In this document: one piece after another, positions 1 through 7,624 of the stretch | How positions within the stretch are numbered: the stretch's first letter is position 1 | Layout of the letters: each line of letters opens with the position of its first letter | Assembly: GCA_029933995.1 (NCBI GenBank) | Contig: JAOZNB010000010.1 | Location: forward strand, 1,541 to 20,026 | Direction: 5' to 3' | Source of the DNA: Candidatus Moraniibacteriota bacterium | GTDB lineage: Bacteria; Patescibacteriota; Minisyncoccia; Moranbacterales; GCA-2747515 | Length of the DNA stretch: 18,486 nucleotides | The notes under the pieces: generated by a model | What the model was told of the DNA's origin: nothing | What the model saw: only the letters and a program-made list of their open reading frames with translations | Databases searched by the model: none | Translations under genes and position numbers: made by a program

Positions 1-80
1 AATGAGATAAGGTTGTGATGATTCGGGTCTGTTGGACGCGGATTTTTTTATTAAATAATCTTGTTATTTTATTATAGAAA

Positions 81-104
81 GATTCCTGCTTTCGCAGGAA
101 TGAC
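81..104. repeat. Dispersed palindromic repeat upstream of nusA
   Basis: A perfect inverted repeat has arms ATTCCTGC (82-89) and GCAGGAAT (94-101) around a TTTC loop, with flanks GG-like GA and GAC. The 20-bp size and ATTCC...GGAAT ends resemble the short dRS3-type dispersed repeats known from Neisseria and seen in many other genomes; that resemblance is from memory. It lies 35 bases before nusA and has no T-run after it, so it is not an obvious terminator. The rest of 1-138 shows no gene and no convincing promoter. Confidence 0.7.
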
Positions 105-138
105 AAAAAGTGAATTTAATTACTAATATATTAAAATT

Positions 139-1629
139 ATGGCAAAAGCAAAAGAAGAAAAAAATCCATTTAGTGATTTTACAGGAGCAATGACAGCTCT
201 TGCAGAGGAAAAGGGACTTGATGTTGATGATGTAATGGAGACAGTGGAAACTGCTCTTGCAGCAGCATACAAAAAAGAATACGGTAAGCGAGGACAAAAT
301 ATTCGAGCGGAACTTAATAGTGTATCAGGTGATATGAAATTTTTCTTGTTGAAAGAAGTTGTAAATGATACAACACGAGAATTTATTGATTTTGATGCAA
401 TCGCTGAAGAAAAGGAATCTGATGATAAAAAGGAAAAGGAAAAGGATGAGGAAGTCCAAGATATCGTAACAGCAGATGAACCAGAGGAGGAGCGAAAGCC
501 ACGATTCAATATGGAGCGTGATATTACATTGGAAGATGCACGAGAAAAATATGGTGATGCTAAATTGGAGCAAATAGTAGAAGAAGAATTACCAACATAT
601 ACTGACTTTGGTCGTGTAGCAGCTCAAACTGCAAAGCAAGTTATCATACAAAGGGTACGTGAGTCAGAGCGTAATGCAATGTACACTGAATACAAAGAAA
701 AAGAAGGTGAAATTGTTAATGGAACAGTGCAACGTGTGGAGGGTAAGAATGTCTTTGTAGATCTTGGAAAATCTGTGGGTGTACTTTTTCCACGTGAACA
801 GGTACGTGGTGAAAGATATAATGTAGGACAACGTGTAAAAGTGTATGTTGAAAGTGTAGAACTTGATCCAAAAGGTCCTGGCATTAAACTTTCTCGTGTA
901 CATCCTGAATTATTGAAGAGATTATTTGAATTGGAAGTGCCAGAAATTTTTGCAGGTACTGTGGAGATGAAAGAAATTGCACGTGAGGCAGGGTCTCGTA
1001 GTAAGATTGCAGTTTATACAGAAGAAGAAGGAATTGATCCAATTGGTTCATGCGTAGGACAAAAAGGAACACGTGTTAATGCAATTATTGATGAATTGGG
1101 TGGAGAAAAAGTTGATATTATAGAATGGAGTGATAATATGGAAGAATTTATCACAGCAGCACTTTCACCTGCAACAGTAGTATCTGTAGATTTTGATGAG
1201 GAAAATCAAAAGGCAACAGTTGTAGTGCCAGATGATCAGTTGTCACTTGCAATTGGAAAACGTGGTCAAAATGTACGTCTTGCTGTGAAATTGACTGGTG
1301 TAAATCTCGATGTTGTAAGTGCTGATGAGAGTCGTGTACCTGGTCAAGAAGTTACAGAGAGTGATGTTGAAGAAGAGACGGAAGAGGTAGAAAAGAAAAT
1401 GAAGGAGATGAAAGAGAAAATGCAAGAAATGGAAAAAAATATAGAAGATGTTGAAGAGGTGACTGAGAAAAATGCAGAAGAAGTCACAGAAGATGATGTT
1501 GAAGAAAAGGAATCTAAAACAGAAGAAGAAACTGTTGAAGATGAGAAAAAAGAAACTGAGACTGAAGAAGACAATGCTACAGAAGAAGAGAAGACTGACA
1601 AAAAGAAGAAAAAGATTACTAAGAAATAA
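139..1629 (+). CDS. nusA: Transcription termination/antitermination factor NusA
   Basis: NusA binds RNA polymerase and nascent RNA and modulates pausing, termination and antitermination. The 496-residue product has an N-terminal polymerase-binding domain (about 1-185), an S1 domain (about 188-255, GEIVNGTVQRVEGKNVFVDLG) and two KH domains with GxxG loops GQKG (307-310) and GKRG (373-376). An acidic and lysine-rich insert at about 88-128 interrupts the N-terminal domain. Residues 405-496 form a low-complexity tail, mostly Glu/Asp/Lys with heptad-like stretches and a lysine-rich end, in place of the acidic-repeat domains of E. coli NusA. The ATG at 139 gives the expected N terminus. There is no Shine-Dalgarno site; the leader is A/T-rich. 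rimP and infB, its usual neighbours, are not adjacent; tig follows after 95 bases. Confidence 0.96.
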   Translation: MAKAKEEKNPFSDFTGAMTALAEEKGLDVDDVMETVETALAAAYKKEYGKRGQNIRAELNSVSGDMKFFLLKEVVNDTTREFIDFDAIAEEKESDDKKEKEKDEEVQDIVTADEPEEERKPRFNMERDITLEDAREKYGDAKLEQIVEEELPTYTDFGRVAAQTAKQVIIQRVRESERNAMYTEYKEKEGEIVNGTVQRVEGKNVFVDLGKSVGVLFPREQVRGERYNVGQRVKVYVESVELDPKGPGIKLSRVHPELLKRLFELEVPEIFAGTVEMKEIAREAGSRSKIAVYTEEEGIDPIGSCVGQKGTRVNAIIDELGGEKVDIIEWSDNMEEFITAALSPATVVSVDFDEENQKATVVVPDDQLSLAIGKRGQNVRLAVKLTGVNLDVVSADESRVPGQEVTESDVEEETEEVEKKMKEMKEKMQEMEKNIEDVEEVTEKNAEEVTEDDVEEKESKTEEETVEDEKKETETEEDNATEEEKTDKKKKKITKK

Positions 1630-1655
1630 GTTTGTAAAAGATTAATTTTTATTTT

Positions 1656-1683
1656 GTAGAGACGTATTGCAATGCGTCTTTGC
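1656..1683. repeat. Palindromic repeat, copy 1 (nusA-tig gap)
   Basis: This is a 28-base palindrome centred on TTGCAA, starting GTAGAGACG. It differs from the copy at 3032-3059 at three positions, two of which weaken the outer pairing, so it looks partly decayed. As RNA it would form a long hairpin between nusA and tig. There is no strong T-run after it. Confidence 0.8.
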
Positions 1684-1724
1684 TAGTGTAATAAATTACT
1701 AATTTCTAAATATACTATTATTGT

Positions 1725-3014
1725 ATGGATTATAAAATTGAAAAAGATGATGAAGTGCGAATTGATGTAACAATTCCATGGGATGAAGCTAAGGTTGAAA
1801 TGGATGTGATGATGGATGAAGCAGTAAAAACTGTATCAGTTAAAGGATTTCGCAAGGGTTCTGTGCCACGTGATGTTGCTGAAGGTCAAGTTGATAAAAC
1901 AAAGTTACTTGCAGAGGTCGCAGATAAAATGATTAGAAAACATTATTCAGAAATTATTCAAAAGGAATCATTAAAGACTGTTGGAGCACCTCGTGTAAGT
2001 GTAACAAAATTGGCAGAAGGTAATGATATTGAAATTAGCATAGTGACAGTTGTAATACCAGATATTGAATTACCAAAGAAATGGAAAGATCCAATTAAAA
2101 AAATCAATTCTCAGGATAAAAGTAAAAAAAGTGAAATTACCGATGAAGAAATTGATGCAGAGTTAGAGCAAGTTGCCAATAGTCGTGCACAACACAATGA
2201 GGTTGATCGTGCAGCAGGTGAGGGTGATCATGTAAAAGTTGATTTCATAGTTAAACAGGATGGTGTAATAATTGAAAATGGTACAAGTAAGGATCATTCT
2301 TTGGTACTTGGTAAAGGTGTTTTTATTCCAGGATTTGAAGAAGAGGTTATTGGTATGAAAAAGGGTGAAGAGAAAACATTTGAATTAGAATTTCCTGAAA
2401 GTTATCATGCAAAACATCTCGCTGGAAGAAAAGCTACATTTGATGTGACATTAAATATTGTAGAAGAACGTATCACTCCAAAAATTGATGATGCTTTTGC
2501 AGCATCTTTGGGTGAAGAATTTAAAACTTTAGATGATTTAAAGAAGAGTATAAAGGAAGGAATGATAAAGGAAAAAGAAAAACAAGATGTAGAACAAAAA
2601 CGTACACAGTATTTAGATGCACTTGCTCAAATGATGGATGTCGAATTACCACAAGTAATTCTTGATGATGAGATGCAACGCATGGTTGGTGAATTTGAGC
2701 AGCAATTGTCAACAAGTGGTATGACATTTGTTGAATATTTGGAAAAGATTGGCAAAAAGCGAGAAGATCTCGAAGCAGAATGGGCACCACAAGCTAAAAA
2801 ACGTGTAATGAGTGCACTTATATTAGAACAATTAGCTGATGACCAAGAGATTGAGCTTGACAGTAAAGCTGTTGAAGAAGAAATGAATAAAACGTTGACG
2901 ATGTATAAGGGTGTTGAAGATATGGAAAAAAATATTGACATGGAACAATTATATGAATACACAAAAGGTGTAATGCGTAATAATGAGGTATTTGAGATGC
3001 TTGAGAAAATGTAA
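1725..3014 (+). CDS. tig: Trigger factor, ribosome-associated chaperone
   Basis: Trigger factor binds near the ribosome exit tunnel and shields nascent chains; its FKBP domain is a peptidyl-prolyl isomerase. The 429 residues match the family length. The N-terminal ribosome-binding domain carries the signature GFRKGSVP (41-48). The FKBP-like domain spans about 163-250 (GDHVKVDF...GFEEEVIGMKKGEEKTFELEFP). The C-terminal helical chaperone domain covers about 255-429. The ATG at 1725 gives the canonical start of the domain and has no Shine-Dalgarno site. A TATACT element (1711-1716) lies so close to the ATG that a nearly leaderless transcript is possible, but the -35 is weak. tig next to clpP is a common bacterial pairing linking folding and proteolysis; clpX is not next to them here. 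Confidence 0.96.
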   Translation: MDYKIEKDDEVRIDVTIPWDEAKVEMDVMMDEAVKTVSVKGFRKGSVPRDVAEGQVDKTKLLAEVADKMIRKHYSEIIQKESLKTVGAPRVSVTKLAEGNDIEISIVTVVIPDIELPKKWKDPIKKINSQDKSKKSEITDEEIDAELEQVANSRAQHNEVDRAAGEGDHVKVDFIVKQDGVIIENGTSKDHSLVLGKGVFIPGFEEEVIGMKKGEEKTFELEFPESYHAKHLAGRKATFDVTLNIVEERITPKIDDAFAASLGEEFKTLDDLKKSIKEGMIKEKEKQDVEQKRTQYLDALAQMMDVELPQVILDDEMQRMVGEFEQQLSTSGMTFVEYLEKIGKKREDLEAEWAPQAKKRVMSALILEQLADDQEIELDSKAVEEEMNKTLTMYKGVEDMEKNIDMEQLYEYTKGVMRNNEVFEMLEKM

Positions 3015-3031
3015 GTGATTGTGTGTATGAT

Positions 3032-3059
3032 GTAGAGACGCATTGCAATGCGTCTCTAC
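3032..3059. repeat. Perfect 28-bp palindromic repeat, copy 2 (tig-clpP gap)
   Basis: A perfect palindrome has arms GTAGAGACGCATTG (3032-3045) and CAATGCGTCTCTAC (3046-3059). It belongs to the same family as 1656-1683. GTAGAGACG...CGTCTCTAC palindromes are known to me as common dispersed elements in cyanobacterial and some other genomes. It begins 17 bases after the tig stop and could act as a transcript 3'-end stabiliser or weak terminator, but it has no T-run. Confidence 0.85.
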
Positions 3060-3095
3060 GGCGACTAGGTTCATAAGTTAATAAAATAATAAAAT

Positions 3096-3674
3096 ATGAA
3101 TTACATAATTCCAACAGTGATAGAAAAGAGTGGGCAGATTGAGCGTGCGTATGATATTTATTCACGACTTTTAAAGGATAGAATTATATTTCTAGGAACA
3201 GGTATTGATGACGATGTTGCAAATGCTGTAATTGCACAGTTGCTTTTTTTGGAGGCACAAGGAAGTGGTGAGGATATTAAAATGTATATCAATTCACCGG
3301 GTGGTGTAGTTACAAGTGCATTGGCAATTTATGACACAATGCAATATATAAAATCTGACGTGTCAACAATTTGTATAGGAACAGCTGCTTCAGCTGCTTC
3401 ATTATTATTGGCTGCGGGCCAAAAAGGTAAAAGATTAATTTTGCCAAATGCAGAGGTAATGATTCATCAAGTACTTGGTGGTACACAAGGTCAAGCAAGT
3501 GATATCGATATTCATGCAAAACATATTTTGAAAACAAAAGAAAAACTCAATAAAATAATGTCTAAACACACAGGCCAAAAAGTATCAGTGATAGAAAATG
3601 ATAGTGATAGAGATAATTTTATGAGTGCCTCAGAAGCAAAAAAGTATGGCATTGTTGATAAAATTGTAAAATAA
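3096..3674 (+). CDS. clpP: ATP-dependent Clp protease proteolytic subunit ClpP
   Basis: ClpP is the serine peptidase that forms a double heptameric barrel and degrades proteins fed by ClpX/ClpA-type ATPases. The 192-residue length is typical. By alignment with well-studied ClpPs the triad is Ser99 (in GTAASAAS), His124 (MIHQ) and Asp173 (DRDNFM). The oxyanion-region motif NSPGG is at 66-70, and the C-terminal EAKKYGIVDKIV is canonical. The sequence after the catalytic Ser is AAS rather than the common MGA/MGS, which still fits the family pattern. The ATG at 3096 has no Shine-Dalgarno site; the leader is AATAAAATAATAAAAT. The partner clpX is not in the window. A terminator hairpin follows the stop. 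Confidence 0.97.
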   Translation: MNYIIPTVIEKSGQIERAYDIYSRLLKDRIIFLGTGIDDDVANAVIAQLLFLEAQGSGEDIKMYINSPGGVVTSALAIYDTMQYIKSDVSTICIGTAASAASLLLAAGQKGKRLILPNAEVMIHQVLGGTQGQASDIDIHAKHILKTKEKLNKIMSKHTGQKVSVIENDSDRDNFMSASEAKKYGIVDKIVK

Positions 3675-3700
3675 TTGTGAGAATTGAGTTGTAAAAATAT

Positions 3701-3740
3701 AACGGACGGAGCATATTACTCTGTCCGTTTGTGTGTTTAG
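3701..3740 (+). terminator. Terminator after clpP
   Basis: The arms AACGGACGGAG (3701-3711) and CTCTGTCCGTT (3719-3729) pair over 11 bases with one G-T wobble, around a CATATTA loop, followed by the T/G-rich tract TTGTGTGTTT. The symmetric stem could also work for minus-strand transcripts coming from gpmI. Confidence 0.75.
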
Positions 3741-3847
3741 ATTTATTAGTAGAAATATAATTAACTCTTCTTCTTTGAATTGGAAGTGTTCAGAGGACGT
3801 AGGAGTTAGAATTATGATAATAGACTTTATCTTAGCAAAACCCCTTC

Positions 3848-3884
3848 TGTCCTACGGACATCTCCCCCTTTAAAAAGGTGGAGA
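3848..3884. repeat. Double-hairpin dispersed repeat
   Basis: Two adjacent hairpins are seen: TGTCC-TAC-GGACA (3848-3860), then TCTCCCCCTT-TAAA-AAGGTGGAGA (3861-3884, one C-T mismatch). The second is strikingly C/G-rich for this AT-rich region. The combination resembles short dispersed repeats with CTCCCCCTTTA..AAAGGGGGAG cores that I recall from many uncultured bacterial genomes. The nearby sequence ACCCCTTC (from about 3839) may be part of the same unit. Confidence 0.65.
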
Positions 3885-4015
3885 GGATATTTTAGAAATT
3901 TTTTAATGCATTAGTCTGCAAATATAATAAAACTTATATCAGTCAAACGCTTTAATTTTATGATAAGTAATTACAGGAAATTTCATATTTTTTAGAGATA
4001 AAAAATAGAATAGTC

Positions 4016-5584
4016 TTAATTTAAAGAGGGTAGTAAACTTTCTCCTTGCATTTCATCAGGTTTTCGGATTTCCATAATATCAAGAATAGTGGGCGCTATA
4101 TCACTCATGAGGCCACGAATTTCTGTTTGATTTCTGACAATCTCAGCCTCATCTCGTTCTCTGTGATTGTTTGGATTTACATACCAAAAAGGTATTGGAC
4201 TTGTATTATGTTTTGTATCAACTTCACCAGTATGAGAATTTCGCATTATTTCGATGTTACCATGATCTGCTGTTATGAATAGACAGCCACCTTTTATGAG
4301 TACAGCTTTTATTAATTTGTTCATACATTCATCAACTGCTTTTGCAGCTAATTTTGCAGCAGCTTCATTACCTGTATGTGCAACCATATCAGGTGCTGCA
4401 TAATTTATTACTATAAGATCATATTCTTTTTCATTTACATTTTTAATGATTTTGTCAGTCAGTTCGTAGGAACTCATTTCAGGTTTTTCATCAAACTTAT
4501 CGACTGCAGGAGATGGAACAAGCGAACGGTCTTCACCAGGATAAGGTTCTTCTTCACCTCCATTAAAAAAATAAGTAACGTGAGCATATTTTTCCGTTTC
4601 AGCAAGACGTAGTTGCTTACGATCATGCTTACTTAAAGTTTCACCTAGTCCGTTTTTTAGTTCTTCTGGAGGAAAGGCAATGTTAACAGGCAAGTCTTTT
4701 TCATATTCTACCATCGCCACAAAGTCAATGTCTAGTTTTTTTTCACGATTAAATTTTTCGAGACCGGGCAGCACAAAAGCCATTGTAATTTGACGAGCAC
4801 GGTCTCCTCGAAAGTTGAAAAAAATAACACTGTCACCATTTTTTATTGTCGCCAAAGGCTCATCTTTCTCATCTGTTATAATAATAGGTTCTATAAATTC
4901 ATCTGTGATATCATTGTCATATGATTTTTTTATTGCAGCAATAGGATCTTGTGTTTTTTCACCCTTACCGTTTACAAGCATGTCGTAGGCTTTTTTTATT
5001 CTGTCCCAGTTATTATTACGATCCATTGCCCAATAACGTCCGATAATAGATGCAATTGTACCAGAACCTATCTGTTCACATTTATCCTGTATTTCAGTTA
5101 TTACACGTGTTCCTGAAGTTGGTGATGAATCACGTCCATCAGTAAAACAGTGAATATATACATTTTTGACATTCTGTGTATGTGCAAGATCCATTAGAGC
5201 ATAGAGATGTTCTCTAGCAGAGTGAACACCTCCATCACCAACAAGTCCCATGATATGTAAATTACCTCCAGTTTCTTTTGTTTTTTTCATAGCATTTACG
5301 ATAGTTTCATTTTGCGCAAAACTACCATTTTGAATTGCAAGTGAGATACGAGGGAAGTTTTGATAAATAATTTTACCCATGCCCATGGTCATATGACCAA
5401 CCTCACTGTTTCCAGGTTCTCCCCATGGAAGGCCGACAGAAATACCAGATGCTTGAAGTGCGAGCATTGGATAGTAAGTATTTAGTTTATCAAAAGTAGG
5501 AAGTTCAATTTGATTTAATGGGTTATCTGGTGAACTACTGAGACCCCATCCATCAAGAATAACAAGAACCACAGGCGAATACAT
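4016..5584 (-). CDS. gpmI: 2,3-bisphosphoglycerate-independent phosphoglycerate mutase
   Basis: This cytosolic Mn-dependent enzyme interconverts 3- and 2-phosphoglycerate in lower glycolysis. The 522 residues are close to the usual 510-515. It has the alkaline-phosphatase-like metal sites and a phosphatase-type nucleophile: DGWG with Asp11, catalytic Ser60 in GEPGNSEVGH (56-64), VHS with His121, HCFTDGRDSSP (145-155), GRYWAMDRNNNWDR (182-195), FNFRGDRARQ (256-265), APDMVAHTG with Asp399 and His403, TADHGN with Asp440 and His441, and His459 in KHNTSPIPF. All expected metal and catalytic residues are present. The ATG at 5584 starts directly before the canonical SPVVLVILDGWG and has no Shine-Dalgarno site, only an A/T leader. 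It is the only minus-strand gene and is divergent from rny. Confidence 0.97.
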   Translation of the reverse strand: MYSPVVLVILDGWGLSSSPDNPLNQIELPTFDKLNTYYPMLALQASGISVGLPWGEPGNSEVGHMTMGMGKIIYQNFPRISLAIQNGSFAQNETIVNAMKKTKETGGNLHIMGLVGDGGVHSAREHLYALMDLAHTQNVKNVYIHCFTDGRDSSPTSGTRVITEIQDKCEQIGSGTIASIIGRYWAMDRNNNWDRIKKAYDMLVNGKGEKTQDPIAAIKKSYDNDITDEFIEPIIITDEKDEPLATIKNGDSVIFFNFRGDRARQITMAFVLPGLEKFNREKKLDIDFVAMVEYEKDLPVNIAFPPEELKNGLGETLSKHDRKQLRLAETEKYAHVTYFFNGGEEEPYPGEDRSLVPSPAVDKFDEKPEMSSYELTDKIIKNVNEKEYDLIVINYAAPDMVAHTGNEAAAKLAAKAVDECMNKLIKAVLIKGGCLFITADHGNIEIMRNSHTGEVDTKHNTSPIPFWYVNPNNHRERDEAEIVRNQTEIRGLMSDIAPTILDIMEIRKPDEMQGESLLPSLN

Positions 5585-5616
5585 ATTTTTTATTTATTAT
5601 TAATTTTATATACCTT

Positions 5617-5644
5617 ATTCTAACACTTTATTGTGTTTTGACAA
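5617..5644 (-). promoter_or_regulatory. Predicted gpmI promoter
   Basis: On the minus strand, TTGTCA (5644-5639) is followed after 16 bases by TAGAAT (5622-5617), preceded by a TG one base upstream (extended -10). The predicted start near 5610 gives a leader of about 26 bases. Its -35 overlaps the predicted rny -35 on the other strand. Confidence 0.55.
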
Positions 5645-5666
5645 AGACTATTAACTATAGTACGAT
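5638..5666 (+). promoter_or_regulatory. Predicted rny promoter
   Basis: A consensus TTGACA (5638-5643) is followed after exactly 17 bases by TACGAT (5661-5666, four of six matches to TATAAT). Transcription would start near 5673 and leave a leader of about 185 bases before the rny ATG. A weaker alternative, TTGTAA (5759-5764) with TATCAA (5781-5786), lies closer to the gene. Confidence 0.5.
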
Positions 5667-5858
5667 TCAAGCTAGTATTAATTAATGTTTTGAAGGATTG
5701 TCTGTTGGGAGAGAGTGGCTAGTAAGAGTGGATGTGACAATAAATTATAAATTTATTATTGTAAACATAAATGAACGCAATATCAAAATGAACTACAGAG
5801 AATAAGTATTTTTGCGTGCATCTTTTCGCTCATTCGTAACAGTTTGGTCCAAAAATTT

Positions 5859-7388
5859 ATGATTGAATCTACACTATTAATTGGGATAATAGTGGCATTG
5901 GTCGTTGGTAGTGTTATTGGTTATGTTGTGCGTCAAATTATTGCAAAAAACCAAGTAAAGACTGCTGAAGGACAAGTATCACAAATTATTACCAAGGCAA
6001 AAACAGAAGCTCAAGATACGCTGTTAGAAGCAAAAAATAAGGCAGTTGAAATGCTTGAGAAAGCCGAGGAAGAAGAGAAAGAAAGAAAACAAGCAATTCG
6101 CTTATCTGAACAACGTCTAGAAAAAAGGGAAAATATTCTAGATAAAAAATTAGATGAAGCAGATTCAGAAAAAGAAGTGCTAAAAAGTAAGGCACAAGAG
6201 ATACGTGATGTTCGTGAAAAGGTGGAAGAAATGCGTGGTCAGGAAATGGAACGATTAGAGACCATAAGCGAGCTTACACAAGATCAGGCAAAGACAGCTC
6301 TCTTGCAATTGACGGAGGAACAAAATCGTGAAGAATTTGCTGAGCAATCATTACGATTGCAAAAACAATCTCATGATGAACTAGAGAGAGAAGCGCGTGA
6401 CATTATGACGCATGTCATTCAAAAGTATTCTCGTTCGCATGCCGCTGAAGTTATGACGTCAACACTGTCTATTCCAAATGAGGATATTAAAGGTAAAATT
6501 ATTGGAAAAGAGGGACGCAATATTCGTGCACTTGAGCGTGTAACAGGTGTAGAAATTATTATTGATGAAACACCAGATTCTATCGTGTTGTCATCATTTG
6601 ACCCTGTTCGTAGAGAGGTGGCAAAAATTGCTTTAGAAAAATTAATTGAGGATGGAAGAATTCATCCAGCAAAGATTGAGGAGACTGTACAATGGGCAGA
6701 AAAAGAAATTGACAATCGAATTCGTGAGGCAGGAGATGCTGCTGCATATGAGGTGGGTATTGCTGGATTAAATCCAAAGCTACTCTATATGCTTGGGCGA
6801 TTGAGGTACCGTACTAGTTTTAAACAAAATGTTTTATTGCACTCTTTGGAGGTATCATATCTTTCAGGTGCGTTGGCAGCAGAACTTGGCTGTGACGTAA
6901 AAGTTGCAAAGATGGCAGGACTTTTCCATGATATTGGTAAGGCAGTGGATCATGAAGTATTAGGTACGCATGTTGAGATTGGTATAAAGATTTTGGAGAA
7001 ATTTGGAATTGATCAAAAAGTGATAGACGCAATGAAATCACATCATGAAGAATATCCATATTCAACACCAGAGTCTTATATCATTTCAGCTGCAGATGCG
7101 CTTTCAGCTGCTCGTCCAGGTGCTCGTAAAGATACAGTAGAAAATTATCTCAAGAGACTCGAAGAACTTGAAACATTAACAGCAAGTTTCGAGGGAGTTG
7201 AAAAATGTTATGCTATCCAGGCAGGACGAGAAATTCGTGTGTTTGTAAGAGCAGAAGAAGTTGATGATTTAGGTGCTATAAAGTTAGCAAGACAAATTGC
7301 TGACAAAATTGAAGATGAATTGAAATATCCAGGAGAAATTAAAATAAATTTACTCAGAGAAACACGTGCGATCGAATATGCACGATAA
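5859..7388 (+). CDS. rny: Ribonuclease Y
   Basis: RNase Y is a membrane-anchored endoribonuclease that initiates mRNA decay. The product (509 residues from this ATG) has an N-terminal membrane helix (about 4-25, LLIGIIVALVVGSVIGYVV), a long charged coiled coil (about 30-195), a KH RNA-binding domain with GKEGRN (216-221), and an HD hydrolase domain with FHDIGKA holding the metal-binding His357-Asp358 pair and the downstream SHHEEYP. The end, RETRAIEYAR, is the family's conserved C terminus. An in-frame TTG at 5844 would add five residues; the ATG is preferred because it begins right before the membrane helix and neither has a ribosome-binding site. HU follows after a terminator, so rny is probably monocistronic. 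Confidence 0.96.
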   Translation: MIESTLLIGIIVALVVGSVIGYVVRQIIAKNQVKTAEGQVSQIITKAKTEAQDTLLEAKNKAVEMLEKAEEEEKERKQAIRLSEQRLEKRENILDKKLDEADSEKEVLKSKAQEIRDVREKVEEMRGQEMERLETISELTQDQAKTALLQLTEEQNREEFAEQSLRLQKQSHDELEREARDIMTHVIQKYSRSHAAEVMTSTLSIPNEDIKGKIIGKEGRNIRALERVTGVEIIIDETPDSIVLSSFDPVRREVAKIALEKLIEDGRIHPAKIEETVQWAEKEIDNRIREAGDAAAYEVGIAGLNPKLLYMLGRLRYRTSFKQNVLLHSLEVSYLSGALAAELGCDVKVAKMAGLFHDIGKAVDHEVLGTHVEIGIKILEKFGIDQKVIDAMKSHHEEYPYSTPESYIISAADALSAARPGARKDTVENYLKRLEELETLTASFEGVEKCYAIQAGREIRVFVRAEEVDDLGAIKLARQIADKIEDELKYPGEIKINLLRETRAIEYAR

Positions 7389-7423
7389 GATCTGTTGAAA
7401 ATTTAAAAGAAAAAATAATAAAG

Positions 7424-7460
7424 TTGGAAGTGTCATAGGGACATTTTCAATTTTATTTTT
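7424..7460 (+). terminator. Terminator after rny
   Basis: The arms TTGGAAGTGTC (7424-7434) and GACATTTTCAA (7440-7450) pair over 11 bases with two G-T wobbles around an ATAGG loop, followed by TTTTATTTTT. It lies 35 bases after the rny stop. Confidence 0.7.
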
Positions 7461-7481
7461 GTATTTTGTAAAATATTATTA

Positions 7482-7510
7482 TTGACAAATATTGTTAAGC
7501 ATCGCATCAT
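7482..7510 (+). promoter_or_regulatory. Possible HU promoter
   Basis: A perfect TTGACA (7482-7487) is followed after 17 bases by CATCAT (7505-7510, four of six matches). Transcription would begin near 7517, giving a leader of about 108 bases with a small CTGTT-TAT-AACAG hairpin (7521-7533). A second -10-like TATACT (7545-7550) lacks a good -35. Confidence 0.4.
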
Positions 7511-7624
7511 ATGTAGAGGACTGTTTATAACAGGACTTGCCTTATATACTATAAACGTAGTAGAATAGGTACATTGCAAAATAATCATGTAAAATTTTAA
7601 AATAGAAAGGAAGGTGAAAACATA

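Larger units (their letters stand above)
3675..4015. other. Gene-free gap between convergent clpP and gpmI
   Basis: The gap is 341 bases with no convincing ORF on either strand. It contains the clpP terminator hairpin (3701-3729), a small GATAA/TTATC hairpin near 3815-3835, a double-hairpin dispersed repeat (3848-3884) and an A/T-only hairpin (TATTTTTT 3986-3993 with AAAAAATA 4000-4007) just past the gpmI stop, which could be a weak gpmI terminator. I see nothing else in it. Confidence 0.7.

Noticed and set aside
1344..1601. Serine-rich minus-strand ORF opposite the NusA tail
   Set aside because: It is low-complexity antisense of GAA/GAG repeats, with no start signal.
1711..1724. Leaderless tig transcript from TATACT
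   Set aside because: The -10 fits, but the -35 is poor and such hexamers are expected by chance in AT-rich DNA, so it is not called as a feature.
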